NCBI GenBank assembly: GCA_934438085.1
Contig: CAKSBC010000012.1
Span: 5,646 to 69,645 of the forward strand
Direction: 5' to 3'
Source of the DNA: an uncultured Lachnospiraceae bacterium
GTDB taxonomy: Bacteria > Bacillota > Clostridia > Lachnospirales > Lachnospiraceae
Length of the DNA: 64,000 bases
The translations under genes were made by a program, and so were the position numbers. The stretch's first letter is position 1. The number at the start of each line of letters is the position of its first letter. This document shows positions 26,703-35,800 of the stretch, one piece after another. The notes under the pieces were generated by a model. The model was not told the DNA's origin. It did not search any database and worked only from the letters and a program-made list of their open reading frames with translations.

Positions 26703-26731
26703 CTTATAACAGTTATATTTTGAAGTATTGA

Positions 26732-27664
26732 TCAGTCTGCAAAAAGTGGTGTTGAAAGGTATCTGTCTCCTGTATCCGGAAGAAGTACTACAATAGTCTT
26801 GCCCTCTGCCTCAGGTCTCTTTGCTATCTCGATAGCGGCATATAAAGCAGCACCTGATGAAATACCAACAAGTACGCCCTCTGTTCTGCCGAATTCCTTG
26901 CCGGCTGCAAATGCCTCATCATTGCCGACTGCAATTATCTCATCAAATGCCTTTGTATCAAGGACCTCAGGAACAAAACCTGCACCGATACCCTGAATCT
27001 TATGTGCTCCTGCAACTCCTGTTGAGAGAACGGCTGAAGTTGCAGGCTCAATTCCTGCTACCTTTATATCAGGGTTCTTTGACTTAAGATAATGGCTTAC
27101 ACCTGTAATTGTTCCGCCGGTACCGATTCCTGCAACGAAATAGTCAACCTTTCCGTCTGTATCCTCCCAGATCTCAGGTCCTGTAGTCTCAAAATGTGCC
27201 TTAGGGTTTGCAGGGTTAATAAACTGTCCTGCTATAAAGCTGTTAGGAATTTCCTTATTAAGCTCTTCTGCCTTCTTGATAGCACCGGTCATTCCCTTTG
27301 CGCCGTCTGAAAGAACAAGCTCTGCGCCGTATGCCTTTATAAGCTGTCTGCGTTCAACAGACATTGTCTCAGGCATAACTATGATAATGCGATATCCTCT
27401 TGCAGCAGCCACAGAAGCAAGTCCGATTCCTGTATTGCCTGAGGTTGGCTCTATAATAACTGAATCCGCCTTTAAAATTCCCTTTTCTTCAGCATCATCA
27501 AGAATAGCTTTCGCAACTCTGTCCTTAACAGATCCTGCAGGATTAAGATACTCTAACTTTGCAAGTATCTTTGCCTTAAGTCCGTATTTCTTTTCTGTAT
27601 TTGTAAGCTCAAGAAGCGGTGTGTGTCCTACTAACTGATCTGCTGATGTATAAATCTTTGCCAT
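26732..27664 (-). CDS. cysK: Cysteine synthase (O-acetylserine sulfhydrylase) CysK
   Basis: 310 residues. A PLP enzyme making cysteine from O-acetylserine and sulfide. The PLP lysine is in NPAGSVKDRVA (about residue 44), with the substrate loop PTSGNTGIGLA, the phosphate-binding GIGTGGTITG and the C-terminal GISSGAAL. GGGAG precedes the ATG. The transcript appears to start near 27895, giving a leader of about 230 nt. In Firmicutes CysK also binds CymR to signal cysteine status; the adjacent Rrf2 gene makes that likely here. Confidence 0.96.
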   Translation of the reverse strand: MAKIYTSADQLVGHTPLLELTNTEKKYGLKAKILAKLEYLNPAGSVKDRVAKAILDDAEEKGILKADSVIIEPTSGNTGIGLASVAAARGYRIIIVMPETMSVERRQLIKAYGAELVLSDGAKGMTGAIKKAEELNKEIPNSFIAGQFINPANPKAHFETTGPEIWEDTDGKVDYFVAGIGTGGTITGVSHYLKSKNPDIKVAGIEPATSAVLSTGVAGAHKIQGIGAGFVPEVLDTKAFDEIIAVGNDEAFAAGKEFGRTEGVLVGISSGAALYAAIEIAKRPEAEGKTIVVLLPDTGDRYLSTPLFAD

Positions 27665-27881
27665 GACTGAAATCTCCCTTTGTTATATCTTAGTTTTTGT
27701 AAAAGTTACTATTATTGCTCTCTTCGTTCTTTTTATAACATTGACTGCCTTTTGCTGTCCTATGTATCTATTCTATGTTAATACTTACAAGTTGTAAAAC
27801 TACTTCTGCTTTCATTAATCATCATTGTCAGTTGTGACAACATCGTTTAAAAAAGTTGTGCATTTCGTCTTCCTTTTGCGC

Positions 27882-27933
27882 TACCAACCAACCGTGTTGG
27901 TATGATAATACTCCCAGGCTATACTTTTGTCAA
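27882..27933 (-). promoter_or_regulatory. cysK promoter with inverted-repeat operator
   Basis: Minus-strand TTGACA (27933-27928), 17-bp spacer and TATTAT (27910-27905), followed at the expected start site by the inverted repeat TACCAAC-N7-GTTGGTA (27882-27902). An operator over the start site predicts repression, most simply by the Rrf2 protein. The 230-nt leader also holds TTACAACTTGTAA-like and TTGTCACAACTGACAA palindromes. Confidence 0.75.
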
Positions 27934-27964
27934 CAATTATTTTATGTTTTTTTTCGTTATATAT

Positions 27965-28003
27965 CAAAAAAGAGCCCGCCGCAGTTTTCCTGCAGAAGGC
28001 TCC
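27965..28003 (-). terminator. Terminator of the ECF S-component gene
   Basis: GAGCC/GGCTC outer stem with an inner GCAG/CTGC pair, followed by T6 on the minus strand. Confidence 0.85.
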
Positions 28004-28046
28004 TGATTTCGTCCAGATTTGGTATCTTGATTTAATAATTTCAATA

Positions 28047-28739
28047 TTACTTTCTTCCGTGAAGTATAGGTGAAAGCGGCTTATATATAAGGAAACAGAT
28101 TCCTACATCGATCATTCCTTTTATAAATGTAAACGGCACATTAAAAATAATGAGACATTTTATAAGGCTGTCTGCCGCCGGAAGTATAGCCTGATACATG
28201 CCTACTATAACATTCATAGGAAGTCCGAAAAACTTCTCATAGGCAGGGTATACAACATAATAGTTTGTCACTACGCTGATAAGTGCCATAATAAGCGCAC
28301 CGATAACAGCTCCCTTAACTGCCCTTTTATAGTTCTTCTGCTTATGATAGATAACGCCGGCTGTAAATGTAAATGCTGCTCCCAAAATGAAATTGCTGAG
28401 CTCACCCACATATGCACTGCCTGTTCCCTTTATAAGGATTATAAGCAGGTTCTTAAGAAAGCTTATAATGACTCCGTATACAGGACCCAAGGCAAAGGAT
28501 CCCAGCAGCGCCGGAAGGTCTGAAATATCAAGCTTTATAAATGACGGTATCAGCATAGGTACCGGCACCTCGATGAACATCAGTATAAAAGCTACTGCCG
28601 AAAGCATGCCCGCAACAACTGCATTGTGAATGCTGTGTCTTCCGTCTCCCTGCGCTGTTGTTTTTATGTTGTTTGATTTATTTGAGGCTTCTTCATCCTC
28701 TGAACAATTGGCATTAATAGTATTTTCTGCCTGCATCAT
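28047..28739 (-). CDS. ECF transporter S component, RibU-like
   Basis: 230 residues. A soluble Asn/Glu-rich N-terminal stretch of about 35 residues precedes six hydrophobic segments. IKLDISDLPALLGSFALGP matches the riboflavin-specific RibU signature, with KNLLIILIKG following. S components bind the vitamin and work with a shared EcfAAT module, which is not in this window. Its ATG overlaps the stop of the upstream DtxR-family gene (ATGA), so the two are co-translated. A metal regulator paired with a vitamin transporter is unexpected; flavin specificity is inferred from the motif. Confidence 0.82.
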   Translation of the reverse strand: MMQAENTINANCSEDEEASNKSNNIKTTAQGDGRHSIHNAVVAGMLSAVAFILMFIEVPVPMLIPSFIKLDISDLPALLGSFALGPVYGVIISFLKNLLIILIKGTGSAYVGELSNFILGAAFTFTAGVIYHKQKNYKRAVKGAVIGALIMALISVVTNYYVVYPAYEKFFGLPMNVIVGMYQAILPAADSLIKCLIIFNVPFTFIKGMIDVGICFLIYKPLSPILHGRK

Positions 28740-29116
28740 TTCTCCTTATTCTTATTAACAAATTCCTCAATACGGTTAATGCTTTCCTGACTGAGCACAT
28801 GCTCAATACGGCAGGCATCGGCCTCTGCAGTCTTGTCACTGATCCCCAAAAGGCTCAGAAATGAAATAAGGATATTGTGACGCTCATATACTGCATTTGC
28901 GATCTTTTGGCCCTCATTGGTAAGCTCAATATAACCGTTTTTGTCCATAGTTATCATGCCGTCGCTTCGAAGAATACTCATAGCACGGCTTATGCTTGGT
29001 CTTGAGTAATTAAAATGCTCTGCAATGTCAATGCTTCTGACGGCGCCCTTTTCCCTTTTAAGCATTATTATAGACTCGAGATAATCTTCTCTTGACTCGC
29101 TGTGTTCTTCCTGCAT
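28736..29116 (-). CDS. DtxR/MntR-family metal-dependent regulator
   Basis: 126 residues from ATG 29116 (GGGGGAG upstream). The N-terminal HTH SREDYLESIIMLKREKGAVR...NYSRPSISRAMSIL is followed by the metal-binding/dimerisation helices with ligand-type residues (DACRIEHVLSQESINRIEEF). There is no SH3-like C-terminal domain, which is the short MntR-like form. It probably represses metal uptake genes when Mn or Fe is bound. It is divergent from mgtE (730 bp away) and overlaps the S-component gene by 4 bp. Confidence 0.87.
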   Translation of the reverse strand: MQEEHSESREDYLESIIMLKREKGAVRSIDIAEHFNYSRPSISRAMSILRSDGMITMDKNGYIELTNEGQKIANAVYERHNILISFLSLLGISDKTAEADACRIEHVLSQESINRIEEFVNKNKEK

Positions 29117-29257
29117 AATACTCCCCCTACATAATATAAACAATGCTGTAACAAATTATATAAATGCATAAAAAGAAATATATGCACTTTTATAGCACGC
29201 ATATATTTTCTTTATATTACAATATTATCAATCAAAACTTAAGCTGTCAATAAACTG

Positions 29258-29374
29258 TCACATAGACCCCATTCTTGTATAGGTAGCTGCAAGTCTTCCC
29301 TCAGAGGTCTCTCTGTACATCTGATTCATATCAAGACCTGTACGGTACATGCTCTTAAGCACCATAATGTACAT
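29258..29374 (-). pseudogene. Short coding remnant, possibly the C-terminus of a larger enzyme
   Basis: An open frame of 38 residues containing GLDMNQMYRETSEGRLAATY, bounded by a stop codon just upstream and lacking a ribosome-binding site. The M-x-x-TG-DM-x-x-x-Y-x-ETS pattern and the residue mix look like the tail of a real enzyme; the RETS-G-LA part weakly recalls the end of iron-sulfur L-serine dehydratases. I cannot confirm the parent family. It lies in the 730-bp gap between the DtxR-type gene and mgtE. Confidence 0.35.
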
Positions 29375-29455
29375 TTTACTTGACTATGGTATTTATGCGA
29401 TTTAGACTTTAATGAGCTATGGGATATGTTTCCCATTCTGATTTCAATACTTACA

Positions 29456-29830
29456 GGAGGTGAAAGCTGTATGGACAGTTGCGACAGTATAGGGCGAAGT
29501 ATTATACACGGCAGACATGATCCAACTTCCGTCAGATCTTTTTATAAGAGGATAATGCTTTCATTTTGCACCTCCTCATTTAAGATTTCTGATTGATTTC
29601 CCTGATCGATTTTTCTTAATATAAAACATTCTGAAAATGTTCTGTCATTTCTGCTGTTTATAATTTCCTTTACTTCACAACAAACATATTTAACGGGCTT
29701 TATATACAGATTTTTGTCTGGATATAAAGCTTTGACGCGCTTTTTAACATGCTTTTTTTGCATGCTAAAGCTTAATGTACAAGCTTTATTTGTTATGTTC
29801 ATTTTCATAACGGATATGGCTTAAGTTTAT
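29456..29830 (+). ncRNA. Structured leader region upstream of mgtE (candidate cis-regulatory RNA)
   Basis: AGGAGGTG (29456-29463) can pair perfectly with CACCTCCT (29569-29576), closing a domain of about 120 nt. Inside are AGCTGT-ATGG-ACAGTT, a GTATA/TATAC stem and an ATCTTTT/AAGAGGAT stem. Further down, GCTTTATAT-CAGA pairs with TCTG-ATATAAAGC, and the overlapping AAGCTTT...AAAGCTT with an internal ATGC/GCAT hairpin and T-run is a mutually exclusive alternative. This arrangement suits an attenuating leader. I looked for the M-box core (GUGAGGCUCCU, CUGCCC) and did not find it. Start and end of the RNA are estimates. Confidence 0.45.
29471..29596 (+). CDS. Possible 41-codon leader peptide before mgtE
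   Basis: The ATG at 29471 lies 7 bp after an AGGAGGTG Shine-Dalgarno sequence (29456-29463) and opens a 41-codon frame (MDSCDSIGRSIIHGRHDPTS...). No similarity is recognised. The start codon falls in the loop of the AGCTGT/ACAGTT hairpin and the ribosome-binding site can be sequestered by 29569-29576, so if it is translated it may act as a regulatory upstream frame. The Shine-Dalgarno could also be a chance part of the RNA structure. Confidence 0.35.
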   Translation: MDSCDSIGRSIIHGRHDPTSVRSFYKRIMLSFCTSSFKISD

Positions 29831-29848
29831 GTGAATAAGGAGGTTTTA

Positions 29849-31243
29849 ATGACAAACAAGCTTATAAAAAAACCCGATTATGTAAAAGAATTACTTGCTG
29901 TTTTCCACAGCCATCTGAAAAAAGCAGAGCTTCTTGATAAGCTTTCCGATTATCATGAAAATGATATCGCCGAAGCCTTTGAGCTTCTTAAGCCCGAAGA
30001 AAGAAAGCATCTGTACCCTATTATAGGAGCTGAGCATATAGCTGAAATCATAAGCTACAGCGATGATGCCGCTAAGTATTTTAACGAGCTGACTCCCGAG
30101 AAGGCTGCACGCGTTATGTCCTTCATGGATTCGGATGATGCTGCCGATATCATTGACAGCATGGAACCGGAGGCTGCACAGAAGCTCATATCACTGCTCG
30201 ATTCGGAATCCAGCCGAGACATTCGACTCATCATGTCCTACGACGATGACGAGATTGGAAGTATGATTACGACCAATTTTATTGAGATACCTAATACACT
30301 AAGTATCAGAGCCGCAACCAGAGAGGTAATTAACGAAGCCGGCGAAAATGATAACATTTCAACCATCTATACAAAGGATGCCGACGGCTGCTTTTACGGA
30401 GCTATTTCCCTCAAGGATCTTATCATTGCCAGAGAAAATAATACTCTTGAGGACATAATCTCCCGTTCTTATCCATTCCTTACAGATCACGAAAAGATAA
30501 GTGACTGTATCGAGCGGATCAAAGACTATGCCGAGGATTCCCTTCCGGTTCTTAACGAAGACAGAAAGCTGATAGGTGTTATCACAGCTCAGGATATCAT
30601 CGAGGCTGTAGACGATGAGATGGGCGATGACTACGCAAAGCTCGGAGGTCTTACAGCTGAGGAAGATCTTAACGAAAAAACCTTTGAAAGCATCAAAAAA
30701 CGTATGCCGTGGCTTATTATTCTTTTGTTCCTCGGCATGGTTGTATCCTCTGTAGTCGGAATGTTCGAGGTAATAGTTGCCGCGCTTCCTATAGTTATGT
30801 GCTTTCAGTCTCTTATACTTGATATGGCCGGTAATGTCGGCACTCAGTCACTGGCTGTAACCATCCGTGTCCTCACTGATGAAGAGCTAAACGGCAGAGA
30901 AAAGCTGCATCTGGTTGTTAAGGAAACCAGAGTCGGATTCCTCAACGGACTTCTCTTGGGTATGCTTGCATTTATATTCATCGGACTTTATGTAGCTACC
31001 ATGAAGCAGACACCTATGCTCCATGCTTTTATGATTTCCGGCTGTGTGGCTGTTGCTCTTATGACAGCTATGGCTATATCAAGCACGGTAGGCACACTGA
31101 TACCTTTAATATTCCATAAGATCCATATCGATCCGGCCGTTGCCTCAGGCCCACTCATCACAACTGTCAATGACCTCGTAGCTGTTATTACCTACTACGG
31201 CCTTGCATGGTTTTTGCTGCTGGATGTCATGCATCTTGCCTGA
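29849..31243 (+). CDS. mgtE: Magnesium transporter MgtE
   Basis: 464 residues. The start at ATG 29849 is fixed by AAGGAGG 5 bp upstream, six codons inside the longest frame. The N domain (about 20-125) contains the repeated SDDAA and DSDDAADIIDSMEPEAAQ segments; a CBS pair follows (about 130-250; LPVLNEDRKLIGVITAQDI), then a plug helix and five membrane helices with the ion-pathway sequence DMAGNVGTQSLAV (about residue 330). It is a Mg2+-gated channel/transporter. The only plus-strand gene between 7.2 and 61.7 kb, with a long structured leader. Confidence 0.96.
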   Translation: MTNKLIKKPDYVKELLAVFHSHLKKAELLDKLSDYHENDIAEAFELLKPEERKHLYPIIGAEHIAEIISYSDDAAKYFNELTPEKAARVMSFMDSDDAADIIDSMEPEAAQKLISLLDSESSRDIRLIMSYDDDEIGSMITTNFIEIPNTLSIRAATREVINEAGENDNISTIYTKDADGCFYGAISLKDLIIARENNTLEDIISRSYPFLTDHEKISDCIERIKDYAEDSLPVLNEDRKLIGVITAQDIIEAVDDEMGDDYAKLGGLTAEEDLNEKTFESIKKRMPWLIILLFLGMVVSSVVGMFEVIVAALPIVMCFQSLILDMAGNVGTQSLAVTIRVLTDEELNGREKLHLVVKETRVGFLNGLLLGMLAFIFIGLYVATMKQTPMLHAFMISGCVAVALMTAMAISSTVGTLIPLIFHKIHIDPAVASGPLITTVNDLVAVITYYGLAWFLLLDVMHLA

Positions 31244-31259
31244 GAAGACTATATGCCAG

Positions 31260-31279
31260 CACTTTTTGTCCTATAACCC
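31260..31279 (+). repeat. Dispersed 20-bp repeat, copy 2
   Basis: Identical to 7200-7219; here 16 bp after the mgtE stop and immediately before the terminator. Confidence 0.7.
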
Positions 31280-31281
31280 TG

Positions 31282-31320
31282 AAAATGCGGTACACCGATT
31301 TACGATGTACCGCATTTTTT
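31282..31320. terminator. Bidirectional terminator between mgtE and the CW-repeat gene
   Basis: Perfect 13-bp arms AAAATGCGGTACA (31282-31294) and TGTACCGCATTTT (31306-31318) with T's on both strands, between convergent genes. Confidence 0.93.
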
Positions 31321-31349
31321 AAAAGAAAGCTTTTATGGTTTATTGTTTA

Positions 31350-32540
31350 TCAGCCTACTCTTGCTCCGTCTGCATTGAAGGTATAAAGTACGCCGTTAAT
31401 GCTTACTGTAGCATTGCATACCATTGATCCTAAAGGACCGCCTGAGTTAGGTCTGAAGTAATATGTGACTCCGTTGATATTCTGCCAACTTGTGAGCATA
31501 CGTCCGTAGGTTCCGTCATGCTGCTCATTGAGATAGTACCAGTTTCCGTCGCTGTCCTTGATCCAGCCTGCCTTCATTCTGCCATAGTTTGAAGGATCGC
31601 AGTAATACCAGTTGTTTCCGTCCTGTACCCAGCCCTTCTGGATAACTCCGACTGAGTTCTTGTAGTACCAGTTGTCGCCTGAGCCTGTCCATCCGCCGTT
31701 TGATGAGGTGTTATTGTTGATAACATTTCCCTTTGATGAGCTGCTTGATGAACTATTCTTAGGAGTTCCGTCTGTCCAGTCACCCCATGTTTCATAGCTT
31801 GTGAATTCATAGTCAGCATCACTTGGCTCTGAAGACCAGTCACTTGGAACTATGTTAGGGTTAGAGCTGCTGTTGAGCTTAGTAGCTCTGAGTGCGATTT
31901 CTTCAATCTTCATATGATCCTTATCAGGATTCTTTTCCCTATTGCCTTTATATTCCTTGTTATATGAAGAAATCTTTATTGTTGAGCTTGTTGTAGTACC
32001 GTGAGCAGTTTTTGTATCTCCGTCATAGTTTGTATATACGATTACATACTCTACTGTGCCGGCACCCTTCTTATCAATGGTTACTGTATTTTTTGAGAAA
32101 TCCGAAGTAGTAAGATCAGGTGTCTCAAGCTTAACATAAGGATAAGCCTTAACCTTGACCTCAAGAGTAGCTCCATCATCTGTTACCTTCTTGGATGTGA
32201 TAGACTCGATGCCTGTTCCCTGAACTGTAATACTGTTGGCATTGCTTGGGAACTCATAGTCTCCGTTTGCACTGAAGGTAAGCTTATAGGTCTTAGCATT
32301 CTTTGCTGCAGTAGCTGTAGTTGTTGAGCTTGTTGAGGTATCCTCATAGCTTAAGCTGTACTGCTCTTCATCGTCAGACTGGAAATCCGGTGAAGTGATT
32401 CCTGTTGAGCATGTCTCACTCTCATCGATATCAGCCGTGAACTTTACACTTGTGATCTGTGTAGCGGCAAATGATGAAAATGATATAGCTGCGGTCATCA
32501 GTGCCGTCATAAATGCGGCTCTGCTAAGTGTCTTTTTCAT
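31350..32540 (-). CDS. Secreted protein with C-terminal cell-wall-binding repeats
   Basis: 396 residues. A signal peptide (MKKTLSRAAFMTALMTAAIS, cleavage after SFA near residue 25) is followed by a Ser/Thr-rich N-terminal region of beta-type sequence (about 30-245) that I do not recognise, a poly-Ser linker (about 255-265), and about five CW-binding repeats (GSGDNWYYKNSVGVIQKGW, DGNNWYYCDPSNYGRMKAGW, DGNWYYLNEQHDGTYGRM, NGVTYYFRPNSGG, NGVLYTFNADGARVG). The repeats bind wall polymers, so it is probably surface-attached. In the 17138-18151 protein the repeats are N-terminal instead. The ATG at 32540 has AAAGGA upstream; a TTG two codons earlier is possible. Confidence 0.87.
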   Translation of the reverse strand: MKKTLSRAAFMTALMTAAISFSSFAATQITSVKFTADIDESETCSTGITSPDFQSDDEEQYSLSYEDTSTSSTTTATAAKNAKTYKLTFSANGDYEFPSNANSITVQGTGIESITSKKVTDDGATLEVKVKAYPYVKLETPDLTTSDFSKNTVTIDKKGAGTVEYVIVYTNYDGDTKTAHGTTTSSTIKISSYNKEYKGNREKNPDKDHMKIEEIALRATKLNSSSNPNIVPSDWSSEPSDADYEFTSYETWGDWTDGTPKNSSSSSSSKGNVINNNTSSNGGWTGSGDNWYYKNSVGVIQKGWVQDGNNWYYCDPSNYGRMKAGWIKDSDGNWYYLNEQHDGTYGRMLTSWQNINGVTYYFRPNSGGPLGSMVCNATVSINGVLYTFNADGARVG

Positions 32541-32855
32541 TTGCAATTGTCCTTTCTTTTAAGCCTGCACCTCCGCTTTTTAAGTAAAACGGAATGTGTA
32601 AGATTTTCTTTTCTTATAGCCAACGTCATGCTTTTGCTAAAGATTGTTCTTCGGCACATACATCAATGCTGTTGACTTTATGATACGATTTTTCACTCTT
32701 AATCTCAATAAACTTTATCATACGAAATTTTTAAATTATATACTCAAATTTCGTAATAAAAACAGCAAAATTTGTTCAAAGTTCCTGATTCTATTAAAGC
32801 ATTTGAAATTGCGATTAGAAAATCAACTTGAAATCAATTAACGCAATCGTATCAT
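32541..32855. other. AT-rich upstream region with two inverted repeats
   Basis: This 315-bp gap holds no convincing gene. It contains the perfect inverted repeats TACGAAATTT (32721-32730) / AAATTTCGTA (32746-32755) and TGATACGATT (32681-32690) / AATCGTATCA (32845-32854). It must hold the promoter of the minus-strand CW-repeat gene and the 3' end of the polC transcript. Confidence 0.6.
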
Positions 32856-35800
32856 TTACAGATCAAACAGACTCAGCTGATTTGATTCAGGTATGCTGCC
32901 CAAAAGTCCGAGAGACTTTAGAAGCTCTGCATTGGTTTTTGTAACCTTTGTTCGCTGTATAAATTCCTCAACGCTTAAGTAAGGTCCGTTCACGGCGTCC
33001 TGCTCTATGGACAAAGCAGCATTGGTGCCGAGTCCCGCTATGGAATCGAGGGACGGCATTATCTTTCCGTTTTCTGTAAGTATGAATTCACTTGCCTTTG
33101 CCTTGAAAATGTCTATAGGCTCAAATTCAAAGCCTCTTGCCATCATTTCCTCAACTATACGCATATCTCTGTATAAGAGCTTATCGTTGGCAGTTATATC
33201 CTTTGAGTTATTCATATGCTCTCTCAGCTCAGCAAGGTTTTGTCTCAGCTTCGGAAGACTTACGCACATCTTCTCGTAGTCAAAGCCTTTACCCTTTACT
33301 GTGTAATAAGCGGCATAGTAGGCAAGCGGATAATGTACCTTATAATAAGCTATACGCCATGACATAACTACATATGCCGCAGCATGCGCCTTCGGGAACA
33401 TATATTTTATTGTGTCACAGGACCAGATATACCATTCCGGCACTCCGTGCTCCCTCATGACATTGCAGTACATTTCATGATCCGGGTTTTTAGGGAACTT
33501 TCCCTTACGCACAAGCTCCATGATTTTAAAGCTCATACCCGGCTCTACTCCCATGCTGATAAGATATATCATGATATCGTCTCGGGTACAGATGGCAGTA
33601 TCAATGGTACAGGTTCCCTCACTGATAAGCTTCTGAGCATTTCCGAGCCATACGTCTGTTCCGTGTGCAAGTCCGGCTATTCGTACAAGGTCTGACACAT
33701 AATGAGGCTTTGCCTCCAAGAGCATCTGCATGGCAAAGTCCGTTCCGAACTCAGGGACTCCCATAGTTCCGCAAGGAGTTCCTCCTATATCATCCGGTGT
33801 TATGCCGAGTGATTCAGTGCTCATGAATAACGACATTATCTCCGGCGTTCCTATCGGAATGTCCATAGGATCAAGTCCTGTGAGATCCTGCAGCTGACGA
33901 ACCATTGAAGGGTCATCCTTTCCGAGGATATCCAGCTTTAACAGGTTATGGTCGATGCTGTGGTAATCCATATGTGTCGTAACCATATTGCTGGTATCAT
34001 TAGCCGGATACTGTATCGGTGTAAATGTACTCATTTCCTCACCGTGAGGAAGTACTACTATTCCTCCCGGGTGCTGACCCGTTGCACGTCTGACCTCAGT
34101 ACAGCCCTGAGCAAGTCTCTCTATCTCTGCACGGCGCATCTTCTTTACCTGCGCATCCGGATTCCTGGCAAGCAAAGCCTTTTCATGGTCTTCGTTATAT
34201 CTTAAGACATAGCCGTAGGCTGTCTTATCCTGTACAGTTCCTACCGTTCCCGCCTTAAAGGTCTGTCCCTTTCCGAAAAGCACCTCTGTATATCTGTGTG
34301 CATTCGGCTGATACACTCCTGCAAAGTTAAGGTCTATATCAGGCTCCTTATCTCCCTTAAAGCCGAGGAAGGTCTCAAACGGTATATCGAAGCCGTCCTT
34401 TACAAGTCTGGTTCCGCAGACAGGGCAGTCCCTGTCCGGCATATCATAACCGGCTCTGGTGCTGTATTCCTTAACTATATCCGAATCAAAATCCGAATAA
34501 TGGCACTTCGGACATCTGTAATGCGGAGGCAGAGGATTTACCTCGGAAATGCCTCCGAAGGTTGCTGCAAGAGATGATCCTACAGAACCTCTTGAGCCTA
34601 CCAGATAGCCGTGCTCCATACTGTCCTGAACAAGTCGCTTTGCTATGATATACATGACCGAATATCCGTTCGATATGATAGAATTAAGCTCCTTATCAAG
34701 TCGGCTCTTTACTATATCCGGGAGTTCCTCACCATATAAGCTTTTAGCGGTTGCATAGCATGCATCCTCAAGCTCCTTATCCGAATTCTCAATGACAGGA
34801 GGACATTTATCCGGTCTTACCGGATCTATCCTTTCACACATATCAGCAAGCATCGACGGATTTTCGATAACTATCTTCCTTGCAAGCTCATCTCCTAAGA
34901 ATGCAAATTCCTCAAGCATTTCATCCGTAGTTCTTAAGTAAAGCTCGGTTCCGAATTTGCCCTCATTGAATCTTCTGCCCTTTGAAGAAGCCTCAAAATA
35001 TTTGATTATCTTTCTGTAAATCGATTCGCCCTTTTCCGCAAAATGAACGTTTCCGGCAGCAACAACAGGCTTTCCTAATTTATCTGCTATTTCAATGATC
35101 CTTTTAGTGACATTATAAATATCCTGCATGCTGTCAATCGGAACCTTGTTGTCATTTATAAGATAAGCAAGATTTGATGGCGGTACGACCTCAAAATAAT
35201 CATAGAAGGAAGCATCCTTAAGGAGCTCATCGTCTCCTACGTCTCTGAACACTTCATCATATATTTCTCCATCCTCGCTGCCGCTTCCTATAAGCAGTCC
35301 GTCTCTCACACTGTCGACAAGTGATTTCGGCATCCTCGGCTCATTATTATGGAGATAATCTATGTGAGCAGTTGAAACAAGGCGATACATATTTGTACGT
35401 CCGAAGTCATTTTTAGCTATAAGTGTAAATGCATTCGGATGAAGCTTTTTTATAGTTGCCGCATCCATCTCGTCAGCAGCATAAAGCGCATTAAGATCGT
35501 TAATGTCTCGTTCCTTAAGCATTTTAACAAAGGCAAGGAATATTCCTGCTGTAGCCTCGGCATCGGCTACCGCCCTATGGTGCGTGGAAAGCACGACATT
35601 GAGCTCCTTTGCAATGTTATCAAGCTTATTTCTGAACAGATTTTTAAGGAGCATGTGGGAAAGCCCCAGAGTATCTACAACAGTCGGATCAAAATGAATG
35701 CCTAAAAGACCTGCGTAGTTTTTAACAAAGCCCACATCGAACATTGCGTTGTGGCCTACTACAGGTACGTCGTTTCCGCCTATAAACTCGATGAATTTCG

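Noticed and set aside
27664..27895. T-box or SAM riboswitch in the cysK leader
   Set aside because: No T-box sequence or SAM aptamer core could be seen by eye.
29542..29808. An 88-residue minus-strand frame (MKMNITNKACT...)
   Set aside because: No ribosome-binding site and no recognisable similarity, and it is antisense to the structured mgtE leader. Could be revisited if expression is found.
29221..29848. M-box (ykoK) riboswitch before mgtE
   Set aside because: The conserved core segments of the M-box could not be found on the plus strand, although the region is clearly structured.
32644..32841. A 65-residue plus-strand frame
   Set aside because: Low-complexity Asn/Lys/Leu sequence in an AT-rich gap with no start signals.
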